Assembly (NCBI RefSeq): GCF_001418335.1
Contig: NZ_LIPP01000005.1
Location: 36,357-100,356, forward strand
Direction of reading: 5' to 3'
Origin: Streptomyces aurantiacus
Lineage (GTDB): Bacteria > Actinomycetota > Actinomycetes > Streptomycetales > Streptomycetaceae
DNA length: 64,000 nt
Made by a program: the position numbers and the translations under genes. Shown piece after piece: positions 28,601-37,804 of this stretch (its first letter is position 1; each line of letters opens with the position of its first letter). Below the pieces are notes generated by a model. That model did no database searches. It had not been told where the DNA came from and was given only the letters and a program-made list of their open reading frames with translations.

Positions 28601-30133
28601 TCGACCAACCGGCAGGTCGCGGAGGCGGTCAAAGCCTCTGAGTACACGGTCTCCAAGCACCTCGGCTCGACCATCGGCGACTGGGCCGAGGCGGGCTGGA
28701 TGGACATCCTGTGCGGTGAACTGGTCGACGCTGTTCGGGACGCCGGCCGCGTGATGACCGCTCGCGAACTGGCCCGGGTACTCGCCGCCAGTCATGGCTC
28801 GGAGAGCACGACCAGCGAGGGCACGGAGGCCGCCGCGCTCGCCGTTGTACGGGCGGCGGTCGCCGCCGAGACGCTGCTCACCGGTCGCGACGAGGAGCAC
28901 GAGCCTCGACTCGCTCAGTTTCGGCGCCGGGGGCGGCTGATCGTCGCCCTGGAGTCGCTGGACGGCTCCGACGACCCGACACCGGGTGAACTCGCCGCGT
29001 ACGCCATAGCGTTGGGCGACGCGGCCGAGAAGATCGCCATCAGCGATCCCCTTCCCGACCGGAGCGCGGCGCTGCGTGACCTGCGTGCCGTGGGCACGCC
29101 CGAGGGCATGGACCCGCTGTCCGACGCCCGGTTGGTCACACTCGCCGCGGCGACGTCGATGAAGGCAGCCGCTTCCCCACGCCTTGAGGTGTACCCCAAG
29201 TCGCTGGAGCTGTGGCGGGCCCTGCAGATCTCTCAGGCCGCGGCGGGTGTACGCCGCGAGGTCGGCATCAGTCTGGACGGGCTACTGGCCCGGCTGCGTT
29301 CACGCTTCCCCGAGATGGCGCTCGGCAAGCCCACGTATGTCGAGGTCGAGGACGCGCTGAAGAAGGCCGGCTTCCCGCTGACATACGAGATGGCCGAGCA
29401 GCGTTTCAAGCCGCCGATGCCGGTTGCCCCGGTGGGCGGCGGCAGCAGCTGGCTGTACTCGTCCACGGGCACGGCGACGGCGTCCTCCCGCACACAGACG
29501 GCGAGGGCGGGGGCCGGGCGGGATCCGGTGGCCCTGCTCACCTCGAAACTCAACTCCGCGGTACGGGACGGCGGCTTTCTCGCACTGAACGTGGCGGTCA
29601 AGCGGATGCGGGGCGAGAACGGATCGGTGCCGGAGGCGATCGCGAGTGCGTTCCCGGTGGTGTCGGTGAATCTGGCGCGGGTCTTCCTGGAGGAGTTCCG
29701 GGCCCTGGCCGCCGAGCAGGGCACGGACTGGTCCAAGGTGCTGGGCGCGGACACTCGGTACACCAGGAGCAGCGAACTGCCGGGTGGGCTACGTTCGTTC
29801 GTGGTGCGGGTTTGGCCTCGGGTCGCGGAGCGACTGGAGGAGGCGGCCGAGCGGGAGCCGGGGGCGGTGCTGTTCATTCACGCGGCTGGGCTACTGGCCC
29901 ACTACTACGAGGCGGGCGGGCACGAGCTGCTGGTGGGGCTCCAGCGGGAGGCCCGCAAACCGGGCGGTCGACCGCACGGGCTGTGGCTGCTCACCCCCTC
30001 GCACAACGCGCACGGCGCACCGGAGCTGGACGGACGCACGGTGGAGGTGACCGGCGGCGACGCGGAACGCGTGGTGCTGACCGACGACTTCCTGAAGGGC
30101 TTGGCTGCACATCAAGGGGGATTTACGCAGTGA
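25685..30133 (+). CDS. pglW: PglW, BREX-2 NERD-domain Ser/Thr kinase
   Basis: The 1482-aa protein starts at GTG 25685, the first start after an in-frame stop. Residues about 20-150 form a NERD nuclease-related domain (INECDLL with D67, YLVELKG with E80 and K82). Residues about 230-480 form a degenerate kinase (HRA in place of HRD at 352-354, DWQ in place of DFG). Residues about 528-800 form an active-looking kinase: GTGST loop, K566, HRDLKPDN with D656, and D678-F679-S680 instead of DFG. The remaining 700 residues are helical. In S. coelicolor, PglW is an autophosphorylating kinase needed for resistance to phiC31. The stop overlaps pglX (GTGA, 30130-30133). The length is typical of the family. 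Confidence 0.92.
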   Translation: MAAAASQATPRPGPPQVKRWYQTRPSPFPWEQAALDHIKQRMPVTAPHYAWATFSFTAMSGRINECDLLIAMPRGLYLVELKGHPGRVVNSGDTWSFHAPDGRIRTIRNPLHLTDLKSKELKSRLQEAAREICPGERIPRIDPAVFLSDPLLTSELDTVQRTHVYGRDGSKTGLPGIWDDFLNLPPERENWRLTENFARHIPALMKKIGVRASTAHLDFGDGWKLSSRPLDAGPTWEDRLAERKEMIHEEGRVRVYLVEQLASEEQRRSATRAAEREYQVLQGIAHRGIAQAVALRQHQGGPAILFRHRESDLRLDNYLAAYGAKLTDAVRRDMVRQLAEAVRYAHRRSLYHRALAARSVYVSARENGSNPVLQIIDWQASARDFDTTSLRSLGESSFTGEHIEDAAQCYLAPETDADFPDPVDLDVFGLGAVAHHILTGMPPAETRTALKERLQADGGLHLYAVSDAVDSDLDELVYAATRASVDERLDSADAFLARLDEAEQARAAQAIAVEADPLDATPGQAVDGDWTVERVLGTGSTARALYVSRVSEDERGRRVEEERVLKVALDAEKNERLASEAAALQQISSGRIVKLYEGPRTLAGRTVLALEYAGPETLGQRLRSHGPLGYEELATCGEDLFTALDDLAARGMRHRDLKPDNLGIKVREDGEQQLMLFDFSLAAVSDRDIKAGTRGYLDPFLGDARRPVYDDYAERYAAAVVLHELAAAERPTWGNGTDDPLTAMKDETPLLASDAFVAVLRPGLETFFERALHRDVNRRFESLRQMRDAWRAIFNDADRTQPPPTTDTVSLLGVGGLPEGLSEDDIRDLYADRAKLSTTLRDAGLTERAAAVAEELGAVTVGELLDVPLPRFRNKRGIGAIVKKELNRRHRQWTAALRPRKSKAVTALPVQPVEALGPVTDNKLGAQYEARQNVEQLAALLNPEPTGRKDNKRPQVVAAWLGLDGNSEIGTWSTNRQVAEAVKASEYTVSKHLGSTIGDWAEAGWMDILCGELVDAVRDAGRVMTARELARVLAASHGSESTTSEGTEAAALAVVRAAVAAETLLTGRDEEHEPRLAQFRRRGRLIVALESLDGSDDPTPGELAAYAIALGDAAEKIAISDPLPDRSAALRDLRAVGTPEGMDPLSDARLVTLAAATSMKAAASPRLEVYPKSLELWRALQISQAAAGVRREVGISLDGLLARLRSRFPEMALGKPTYVEVEDALKKAGFPLTYEMAEQRFKPPMPVAPVGGGSSWLYSSTGTATASSRTQTARAGAGRDPVALLTSKLNSAVRDGGFLALNVAVKRMRGENGSVPEAIASAFPVVSVNLARVFLEEFRALAAEQGTDWSKVLGADTRYTRSSELPGGLRSFVVRVWPRVAERLEEAAEREPGAVLFIHAAGLLAHYYEAGGHELLVGLQREARKPGGRPHGLWLLTPSHNAHGAPELDGRTVEVTGGDAERVVLTDDFLKGLAAHQGGFTQ

Positions 30134-33100
30134 GCACTTGGGCCAGTGGCGGAGGCAGTGGCAAGGACGGTCTACTGAAAGACCTCCGCAAAGAGGTCTC
30201 AGTCCTGGAGGGCGACTTACGGGCGCGCAGCGACTCGGTGGACGTGTACCGGGAACGGCTGAGCTCCGAGTACGGGAGGGCCTACGAAGCCAGGCGTACG
30301 GCGGCCACGTACGAGGCGTGGCGGGACGATCGAGTCACGCAGGTCGCGGCGGCGTGGGTGCTTGGTTGCGTCTTCGTACGCTTCTGTGAGGACAACGGAC
30401 TCATCGCCCGGCCCTGGTTAGCAGGCATGGGCGAACGTCTCAAGGACGCGGAGGACCACGACGCGGCGTTCTTCGCCGCGAACCCAGAAAAGAACGACCG
30501 CGACTGGATCATCGCGGCGTTCGATCACCTGGCGGGGACCAATCCGACGGTCGCGGGCCTCTTCGACCGAGCGCACAACCCGATGTGGGAGATCGAGCCG
30601 TCGTACGAAGCGGCGACCGGGTTGTTGAAGTTCTGGCGGCGGGTCGGAGCGGACGGTGAGATCGTCCACAAGTTCGTGGATGAGGACTTGGACACACGTT
30701 TCCTGGGCGACCTTTACCAGGATCTGAGCGAAGACGCCAGGAAAACGTACGCGCTGCTCCAGACCCCGGTGTTCGTGGAGGAGTTCATCCTCGATCTGAC
30801 GCTGGAGCCGGCGGTGGCGGAGTTCGGACTTGAGCATGTTGTGAAGATCCGCGACGGCCGTGACAGGGTACGCGAACTCCCGGCGGGCCTGAGAGCAATC
30901 GACCCGGCGTGCGGGTCAGGGCACTTCCTGCTGGGGATGTTCGAACGGCTACTGAAAAAGTGGCGGGACACGGACAAGGTAGCGGACGAGTGGACCCTGA
31001 TCCGGCGCGCACTGGCTTCGGTGCACGGCTGCGACAAGAACCCGTTCGCGGTGGCAGTGGCCCGGTTCCGGCTGCTGGTCGCGGTATTGAAGGCGGCTGA
31101 AGAGGCGCCTAAGAAGCGGCGGCTAAACGCGCTTAAAGAATTCCCGATCAACATCGCGGTAGGGGATTCGCTGCTTCACGGGCGGGATGTGGGGCGGGAA
31201 CACGACACCCTACCGGAGGATGGAGACAGCGAACCGTTCCTGTACCGGACCGAGGACATCGATACCTTCGTTGAGCGATGCGATCTCCTGGGCCGAGGTT
31301 CGTACCACGTGGTGGTCGGAAACCCTCCATATATCACCGTCAAGGACAAGCAGGAAAACAAGAATTATCGCGACCGATACGACACGTGCGGGGGTACATA
31401 CGCACTGTCGGTTCCGTTCGCACAGCGCATCTTCGAACTGGCGGTGCGCGCGAGCGGGTCGGAGCGTGCGGCGGGGTTCACCGGGCAGATCACGGCCAAC
31501 TCCTTCATGAAGCGGGAGTTCGGCAGGAAGCTGATCAATTGGTTCCACCAGAAGGTCGATCTGACGCAGGTCATCGACACCTCTGGGGCCTACATCCCGG
31601 GGCACGGGACCCCGACGGTCATTCTGGCTGGGCGAAATAGGGTGGCCTACCAGGGCGAACCGATTCGTGTCGTTCTCGGAATCCTGGGGGAACCGTCTCA
31701 GCCGAAGAACGCGTCTGAGGGGCTGGTCTGGTCAGCCATCGTCGATCAGCACGATCAGCCTGGCAGCGGGAGCGAGTGGGTCTCAGTGATCGATTCTGAA
31801 CGTAGCAAGCTCGCTCAGTTCTCGTGGTCTCTGAGCGGTGGTGGAGCTGGAGAACTCGCCGACGAGGTTGCGTCGAACCGGGAGAAGCTTGGCTCTAGAG
31901 CCGTCAGTATCGGGCGGACCACTGCAACTGGAGCTGACGACGCTTACTTCCTCCCAAACCTCGGTACCGCACAGCGACTCGGTGACGAGTCTGCAATCCG
32001 AACGCTGATCACAGGTGACGTCGTACGAGACTTCCAGTTCACTGGCTCCGCCACTGTACGGAACCCTTATTCAGGACAAGAGAATCGAGTTTCCATTGAT
32101 CCTAACAACCACCTTGTGACGCACAGTTTATGGCCGTTCCGCACTCAGCTTACGAACCGCGTCATCTTCGGCAAGACGGTGATCGAGAACGACTATCCCT
32201 GGTACTGCCACCTTGAAAACTATTCAAGCAAGCTCACCACCGCGAAGGGAATCTCCTTCGCCTTTGTTTCCACGCACAATCACTTCACGCTCGACACTCA
32301 GTCGCGTCTCTTCAACCGCACCGCGCCAGTGATCAAGCTGCCGAAGGATGCGAATGAGGACGAGCACTTAGCCTTGCTCGGCGTGCTCAACTCATCGACG
32401 GCTTGCTTCTGGCTCAAGCAGGTCAGTCATGACAAGGGAAGCCAGGGAATCAACGAGGGCTTCAAGTCACAGGAGTGGGAACGCTTCTACGAGTTCACCG
32501 GCACCAAACTCCAAGACTTCCCCCTCCCCACGCCGCTCCCCCTCTTCCTCGGCCGCTCCCTCGACGCCCTCGCCCAGGAGCTCGCCACCCACGAGCCCTC
32601 CGCCATCTGCGCCGCCAACGAGCTGCCCACCCGCACCCGTCTCGACGACGCCAACACCGCCTGGACCCGTACCCGCCAACGCATGATCGCGCTCCAGGAA
32701 GAGCTCGACTGGGAGGTCTACCACTCCTACGGCCTCCTCACAGACTCCGAGAGGACCCGCCTCACTACCCTCTCCCCCACACCCACCACCATTCCCCAAG
32801 TCAGGCTTGGGGAACGGGCATTCGAGATCGTCCTCGCGCGCAAGCAAGCCGCCGGAGAGTTGAAGACCGCATGGTTCGAGCGGCACCGATCCACCCCCGT
32901 CACCAAGATCCCACCCCACTGGCCCGACTGGTACCAGGCCATCGTGCAGGCCCGCATCGACACCATCTCCACCCGTCGCGACCTCGCTCTCATCGAGCGC
33001 CCCGAGTGCAAGCGGCGCTGGACTATCGACCCCTGGGAGAAGCGCGAGAAGGCCGCGCTCCGCACCTGGTTACTCGACCGCTGCGAGGACAAAACCCTCT

Positions 33101-33897
33101 GGTTCCACGTCCTCAACGACTTCGTGCAGCCCCGCACTCTCACCATCGCTCAGCTCGCCGACGAACTCGAAAAGCTGCCCGATGCGAAAGCGATCCTCAA
33201 CACGGCCCACCTCTACGCCACCCACCTCGGCAAACCGAACCTCTCCCTCACCCAGGTCCTTACGGACGTGGTCGACGCCGAGCACGTCCCCCACCTCGCC
33301 GCGTACCGCTACAAGGACACCGGCCTGCGCAAGCGTGCGCAGTGGGAAGCCGTATGGGAGCAGCAACGCGAGGAGGACCGTACCGGGGAGCGGCTCGACA
33401 TACCCGTACCGCCGAAGTACACCTCCGCGGACTTCGCCAAGCAGTCCTACTGGTCGAACCGCGGAAAACTCGACGTTCCCAAGGAGCGTTTCGTCTCCTA
33501 CCCGGACGCGAACCCCGACTCCGACCCGACCCTCCTCCTCGGCTGGGCGGGCTGGGATCAACGCGACCAGGCGACCGCTCTGCTGAACATCGTCAGCGAA
33601 CGCCGCAAGCAGCAGGACTGGCCGGCCGAGCGGCTCGTGCCGCTGCTCTCCGGGATCGCGGAGCTTATGCCGTGGCTGCGGCAATGGTTCGGGGAGGTCG
33701 ACGAGGAGTGGGGCGAGGAGTCGGCCGCCGAGGAGTTCCAGAGCTTCCTGGACGGGGAGTTGGCGAGCGCACAACTCACCCCGAGGGCGCTCAGCGACTG
33801 GCGTCCGGTGAAGAAGGCCCGGGCGCGTAAGACGGCAACCACGGCAGTACAGACGCAGGCAACGGGCACGACGAAGATGGTGGAAGACGATGAGTAG
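30130..33897 (+). CDS. pglX: PglX, BREX-2 adenine-specific DNA methyltransferase
   Basis: This 1255-aa protein starts at GTG 30130, which overlaps the pglW stop; the same frame is open much further upstream only as a shadow of pglW. SAM-binding motif I is DPACGSGHFLL (258 onward) and the N6-adenine catalytic motif is NPPY (398-401), in the order of gamma-type methyltransferases. N-terminal helical and C-terminal target-recognition regions surround them. PglX modifies host DNA and participates in blocking unmodified phage. Unlike the phase-variable S. coelicolor gene, no long G-tract is visible, so the system may be locked on. The gene ends 8 nt inside pglY. Confidence 0.93.
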   Translation: MSTWASGGGSGKDGLLKDLRKEVSVLEGDLRARSDSVDVYRERLSSEYGRAYEARRTAATYEAWRDDRVTQVAAAWVLGCVFVRFCEDNGLIARPWLAGMGERLKDAEDHDAAFFAANPEKNDRDWIIAAFDHLAGTNPTVAGLFDRAHNPMWEIEPSYEAATGLLKFWRRVGADGEIVHKFVDEDLDTRFLGDLYQDLSEDARKTYALLQTPVFVEEFILDLTLEPAVAEFGLEHVVKIRDGRDRVRELPAGLRAIDPACGSGHFLLGMFERLLKKWRDTDKVADEWTLIRRALASVHGCDKNPFAVAVARFRLLVAVLKAAEEAPKKRRLNALKEFPINIAVGDSLLHGRDVGREHDTLPEDGDSEPFLYRTEDIDTFVERCDLLGRGSYHVVVGNPPYITVKDKQENKNYRDRYDTCGGTYALSVPFAQRIFELAVRASGSERAAGFTGQITANSFMKREFGRKLINWFHQKVDLTQVIDTSGAYIPGHGTPTVILAGRNRVAYQGEPIRVVLGILGEPSQPKNASEGLVWSAIVDQHDQPGSGSEWVSVIDSERSKLAQFSWSLSGGGAGELADEVASNREKLGSRAVSIGRTTATGADDAYFLPNLGTAQRLGDESAIRTLITGDVVRDFQFTGSATVRNPYSGQENRVSIDPNNHLVTHSLWPFRTQLTNRVIFGKTVIENDYPWYCHLENYSSKLTTAKGISFAFVSTHNHFTLDTQSRLFNRTAPVIKLPKDANEDEHLALLGVLNSSTACFWLKQVSHDKGSQGINEGFKSQEWERFYEFTGTKLQDFPLPTPLPLFLGRSLDALAQELATHEPSAICAANELPTRTRLDDANTAWTRTRQRMIALQEELDWEVYHSYGLLTDSERTRLTTLSPTPTTIPQVRLGERAFEIVLARKQAAGELKTAWFERHRSTPVTKIPPHWPDWYQAIVQARIDTISTRRDLALIERPECKRRWTIDPWEKREKAALRTWLLDRCEDKTLWFHVLNDFVQPRTLTIAQLADELEKLPDAKAILNTAHLYATHLGKPNLSLTQVLTDVVDAEHVPHLAAYRYKDTGLRKRAQWEAVWEQQREEDRTGERLDIPVPPKYTSADFAKQSYWSNRGKLDVPKERFVSYPDANPDSDPTLLLGWAGWDQRDQATALLNIVSERRKQQDWPAERLVPLLSGIAELMPWLRQWFGEVDEEWGEESAAEEFQSFLDGELASAQLTPRALSDWRPVKKARARKTATTAVQTQATGTTKMVEDDE

Positions 33898-36800
33898 CAG
33901 CGGCAGCGAGCTCTACCTCCGGGACGTACTGGACCTGTCCGAGGTCGTCCGTGCCGGGTCGTTCAAGATTGAGCTGTCCGGCGGCTTCGACGAGACCGCC
34001 AAGCGCGTTGCCGAGTACGTGGTCACCCCGCAGCTGGAACAGGCACTGCGCCGCGCCCTGAAGATCGTCGAAGCGTCCGTACGAGCGGGGACGTCCGACG
34101 CCGCCTATCTGCATGGCTCCTTCGGCTCCGGCAAGAGCCACTTCATGACCGTGCTGCACGCGATCCTCTCGAACGACCCGGCTGCACGCGCCAAACCCAC
34201 GCTCCAGCCGATCATCGCGGATCACGACGCATGGCTACGGAACCGGAAGTTCCTGATGGTGCCGTTCCACCTGGTCGGCGCGACCGATCTCGACTCGGCG
34301 ATCCTCGGTGGCTACGTCCGTACAGTCCGGCAGTTGCACCCGGACGCACCGGTGCCGCCGGTCTACCGTGCTGACGCGATGTTCGACGACGCCCGCCGCC
34401 AGCGGGAGTTCTTCGCCGACGACGAGCAGTTCGTCCGCTGGCTCGGCAATCCCGCGCTACCCAAGGAGGAGAAGACACCCGCCCAGCAGACCGCAGCGAC
34501 CGACGACGAGGCCGACCTGGTCGACCTCGACGTCAAAGAGGCCCCGGAGACCTGGTCCCCGGCTCTCCTCGACCAGGCCCTCGCTGCCTCCCCCGATCCG
34601 AAGGTCCGCGAGTGGCTGGCGTCCGCGCTGCTGTCCGGTCCGTACTCCTCGTACTCCCGTGGCGCTCTCGGTGCGAAGAACGCTTTCCTGCCGCTGGAGA
34701 ACGGCCTGGACATCATCAGCCGACATGCCAAGTCCCTCGGCTACGACGGTCTCATCCTCTTCCTCGACGAGCTGATCCTCTGGCTCCAGGCTCACCTGCG
34801 TGAGCGGACCTTCGTCAATGACGAGGTCAACAAGCTGGTCAAGCTGATCGAGTCGGGCACGGGGGGCCGCGCGCTGCCTGTCATCTCCTTCATATCCCGC
34901 CAGCGCGACCTGTCCGAGCTGATCGGTTCGGACGCCGTCGGCGCCGAGGCCAAGAACCTTGAACAGCAGGTCAAGTACCTGGCAGGGCGCATCGACCCGA
35001 TTAGTCTGGAGGACCGCAACCTCCCCGAGATCATCAAGGAGCGCGTCCTCAAGCCCAAGGACGACGCCGCGAAGGCTGCCCTCGAAGCGGCCTTCGCCCG
35101 GATCGAGACCTCGAACCAGTCGGTACGTGATGTACTCCTCGACGCCAATGGCGTCACCCACGCTGACTGGAAGGACTTCAAGGCGCTCTACCCCGTCTCG
35201 CCCGTCCTCCTCAACGTCCTGGTCGCCCTCTCCGGCGCGCTCCAGCGCGAGCGCACCGGTCTCAAGCTGCTCCAGCAGATGCTCTACCAACGGCGCGAGG
35301 ACATGAAGGTCGGCGAATTGATCCCGCTGGGCGACCTGTGGGACGTACTGGCCGAGGGGATGGGCGAGGCGTTCACCGACCGGCTGCGCAGTGAGGCCGA
35401 GGCGGCGACACGCTTCCACGGCAAGGTGAAGGACCACCTACTGGAGAAGTACGGGGCTGCCGAGGACACCAAGTACAAGGCCGACGAACGCTTCGTCAAG
35501 ACGATGCTGCTCGCCTACCTCGCACCCGAAGTGCCGGCTCTCGCCCGGCTGACCGGGCCGCGGCTGAACGCGCTGAACCACGGGTCTATCCGCTCGCGCA
35601 CCGGCCAGGAGGACCGGATCGTGGTCAGGCGAATGCAGGAGCTCCAAGCACAGTTCCCGGGGGAGTTGCGCAGCGACGGACATGATCTGGACCCGGTGTT
35701 CACGCTGCATTTGTCCGATCTGGATGTGGAGCCGATCCTGGACAGCGTCGGCGAGAAAGACACCCTCGGGGCACGCAAGCGGTGGGTGCAGGAGTGGCTG
35801 TGGCGGGAGTTGAAGATCGCTGACAACGGCACGCTCGTCGCCGACCGTGAGATCGTCTGGCACGGAACGCGCCGGACCGCGGAATTCGTCTTCGAGAACG
35901 TACGCGATCCTCAGATCCTGCCCGACGCGCAGTTCGAGCCGTCCACTCCTGACCGGATCCGCTTGATCATCGACTACCCCTTCGACGAGGACGAGAAGGG
36001 CACCCCCAGCGCGGACGAAAACCGGGTCTACCGCCTGCAGCGGGAGAAGCCGGACGCGGCGACCGTCATCTGGCTGCCGTCCTTCGTCTCCAGCCAGCGG
36101 GGCACCCAGCTCGGCCGCCTACTGAAGATCAACTACCTACTCGATCGTGACCGCTTGAAGGACTTCGCGACTCATCTCGGCTCTGACGACCAGGTACGGG
36201 TGCGGCATCAGCTGGAGGCGCAGCGCGAAACTCTCGTCGCACAGCTGGGGCAGGTGCTGCATCAGGCGTACGGGATCGCCAGGGCCAACGAGAGTGACCT
36301 GGGCGCCCAGGTCACCGAGGGCAAGCACGTCCATGCGCTGTACGCCGGGCACCGTCCGCAGCTCCAAGGCGGCGGGGCCTTCGAGTACAACCTGCTGAAG
36401 CTCGCCGACGGGCTGCTAGACGCGATGTATCCCAAGCATCCGAACTTCGACCGTCAGGAAAGCCACAAGCCGGTCACCGCCGCGAAGTTCAAGATGGCGT
36501 ACGGCTGGATCACAAAGGCCATGGACGACAGCTCGCGCCGAGTCGTCGTCGACAGCCGAGACCTCGGCGATGTGGCACGCATCGTGCATCCGCTGGAACT
36601 CGGCGAGGTACACGACGGGCCCCTGAACGTCTCCACGGACTGGCGCCGTCACATCGACCAGCAGGCGGGCAAGCACGGCGCGAAGGGCGACTTCAGGGCA
36701 GAGGACATCCGCACCTGGATCGCCGAGCTGGGCTGGACGGGGCTGGACAGACTGGTCTCCAATCTGGTCATCGCGACCTACGCCTTGCTCGCGGACCGTT

Positions 36801-37804
36801 CCTGGGTCTACAACGGCAAGGTCGAAAAGGTGCCTGCGCTGGACCAGATAGGCCCTGGCTGGGCGCTGCGGGCACAGGAACGGCCCAGTGAGGAGGAGTA
36901 CACCAGGGCGCACGAGCGAGCCGCGGCGCTGTTCGGCACGAGCGTGCCGACGGTGCTGTACACCCGTAACGTCAACGCGCTCGCGGCAGATGTCCGCACC
37001 AAGGCGGAGGCCCGCGAGAGTGCCGTCAACGGGCTGCGGCGGGCTCTGGCCCGCTACCGCTCCGCCCTCGGCATCACCGGCGAGGCGCCGACCGCACGCG
37101 AGCAGTCGGTTCGGGACGCGGCCGACCTCCTCGCCCGGATCAAGCAGACTCCGGAGGCGACACCGCTCACCCGGGACCTGGCAACTGCGACGTATGTGAG
37201 CACGTACTTCGAACTGGGCAAGGTGATCTCCTCGGCCCAGGAGGTGCTGAACGCACTGGAGAGCACCGACTGGGAACTGATCGACAGCGTACGGAAGTAC
37301 ACCGACCGCGGGGACGGCCTCGCCGACCGGTCCGAGCGACTGCTCGCGGAGATCGCGGACGCCGCATCGAGGAACGAGTACGACACCAGCTTGAAGCCGG
37401 TCCTCAACGGGGCCCGCGGTCAAGCGGTGGCTCTGATAAGCGAGGCGGCCCGGTTGAGCACCGTCGCGCCTGTGTCGCCTCCGCCCCCACCGACCGTCAC
37501 GCCCGAGGTGAACTCCCCCAGGTCCAGTACTGGTCACAGCGGTGTCAGCCCGACCACGGACGACCAGCCACCACTACCCTCCCCGCCGACCACTGCAGCG
37601 ACGGCCTCTCGTCGCTCGCGGCGGGTGAAGGCCGCGGAGGGCGGGCGTGTGCAGGAACACGCACTCAACCGGGCGCTCACCGACGTACAAGACCAGATTC
37701 GCGACTACGCCGCCGCCCATCCGGACGTCGAGATCGAGATCAAATGGCAGGTGGTGCAGGCCGGTAAGGGTGACGGCTTGAGTCTGCCGGAAGGTGATCA
37801 CTGA
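33890..37804 (+). CDS. pglY: PglY/BrxC-type ATPase of BREX type 2
   Basis: The 1304-aa P-loop ATPase has Walker A GSFGSGKS at residues 76-83 and Walker B LILFLDE at 288-294, followed by long helical regions and a Pro-rich linker (about 1200-1240). The size and motifs match PglY, the BREX-2 member of the BrxC family, a large AAA-like ATPase thought to act with PglZ. The ATG at 33890 overlaps the pglX stop by 8 nt, and the TGA overlaps the pglZ ATG by one base. No lesion is visible. Confidence 0.92.
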   Translation: MSSSGSELYLRDVLDLSEVVRAGSFKIELSGGFDETAKRVAEYVVTPQLEQALRRALKIVEASVRAGTSDAAYLHGSFGSGKSHFMTVLHAILSNDPAARAKPTLQPIIADHDAWLRNRKFLMVPFHLVGATDLDSAILGGYVRTVRQLHPDAPVPPVYRADAMFDDARRQREFFADDEQFVRWLGNPALPKEEKTPAQQTAATDDEADLVDLDVKEAPETWSPALLDQALAASPDPKVREWLASALLSGPYSSYSRGALGAKNAFLPLENGLDIISRHAKSLGYDGLILFLDELILWLQAHLRERTFVNDEVNKLVKLIESGTGGRALPVISFISRQRDLSELIGSDAVGAEAKNLEQQVKYLAGRIDPISLEDRNLPEIIKERVLKPKDDAAKAALEAAFARIETSNQSVRDVLLDANGVTHADWKDFKALYPVSPVLLNVLVALSGALQRERTGLKLLQQMLYQRREDMKVGELIPLGDLWDVLAEGMGEAFTDRLRSEAEAATRFHGKVKDHLLEKYGAAEDTKYKADERFVKTMLLAYLAPEVPALARLTGPRLNALNHGSIRSRTGQEDRIVVRRMQELQAQFPGELRSDGHDLDPVFTLHLSDLDVEPILDSVGEKDTLGARKRWVQEWLWRELKIADNGTLVADREIVWHGTRRTAEFVFENVRDPQILPDAQFEPSTPDRIRLIIDYPFDEDEKGTPSADENRVYRLQREKPDAATVIWLPSFVSSQRGTQLGRLLKINYLLDRDRLKDFATHLGSDDQVRVRHQLEAQRETLVAQLGQVLHQAYGIARANESDLGAQVTEGKHVHALYAGHRPQLQGGGAFEYNLLKLADGLLDAMYPKHPNFDRQESHKPVTAAKFKMAYGWITKAMDDSSRRVVVDSRDLGDVARIVHPLELGEVHDGPLNVSTDWRRHIDQQAGKHGAKGDFRAEDIRTWIAELGWTGLDRLVSNLVIATYALLADRSWVYNGKVEKVPALDQIGPGWALRAQERPSEEEYTRAHERAAALFGTSVPTVLYTRNVNALAADVRTKAEARESAVNGLRRALARYRSALGITGEAPTAREQSVRDAADLLARIKQTPEATPLTRDLATATYVSTYFELGKVISSAQEVLNALESTDWELIDSVRKYTDRGDGLADRSERLLAEIADAASRNEYDTSLKPVLNGARGQAVALISEAARLSTVAPVSPPPPPTVTPEVNSPRSSTGHSGVSPTTDDQPPLPSPPTTAATASRRSRRVKAAEGGRVQEHALNRALTDVQDQIRDYAAAHPDVEIEIKWQVVQAGKGDGLSLPEGDH

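Noticed and set aside
29212..30129. Upstream extension of the pglX frame over the end of pglW
   Set aside because: This part is out of frame with pglW and has shadow-like composition; the GTG at 30130 overlapping the pglW stop is the proper start.
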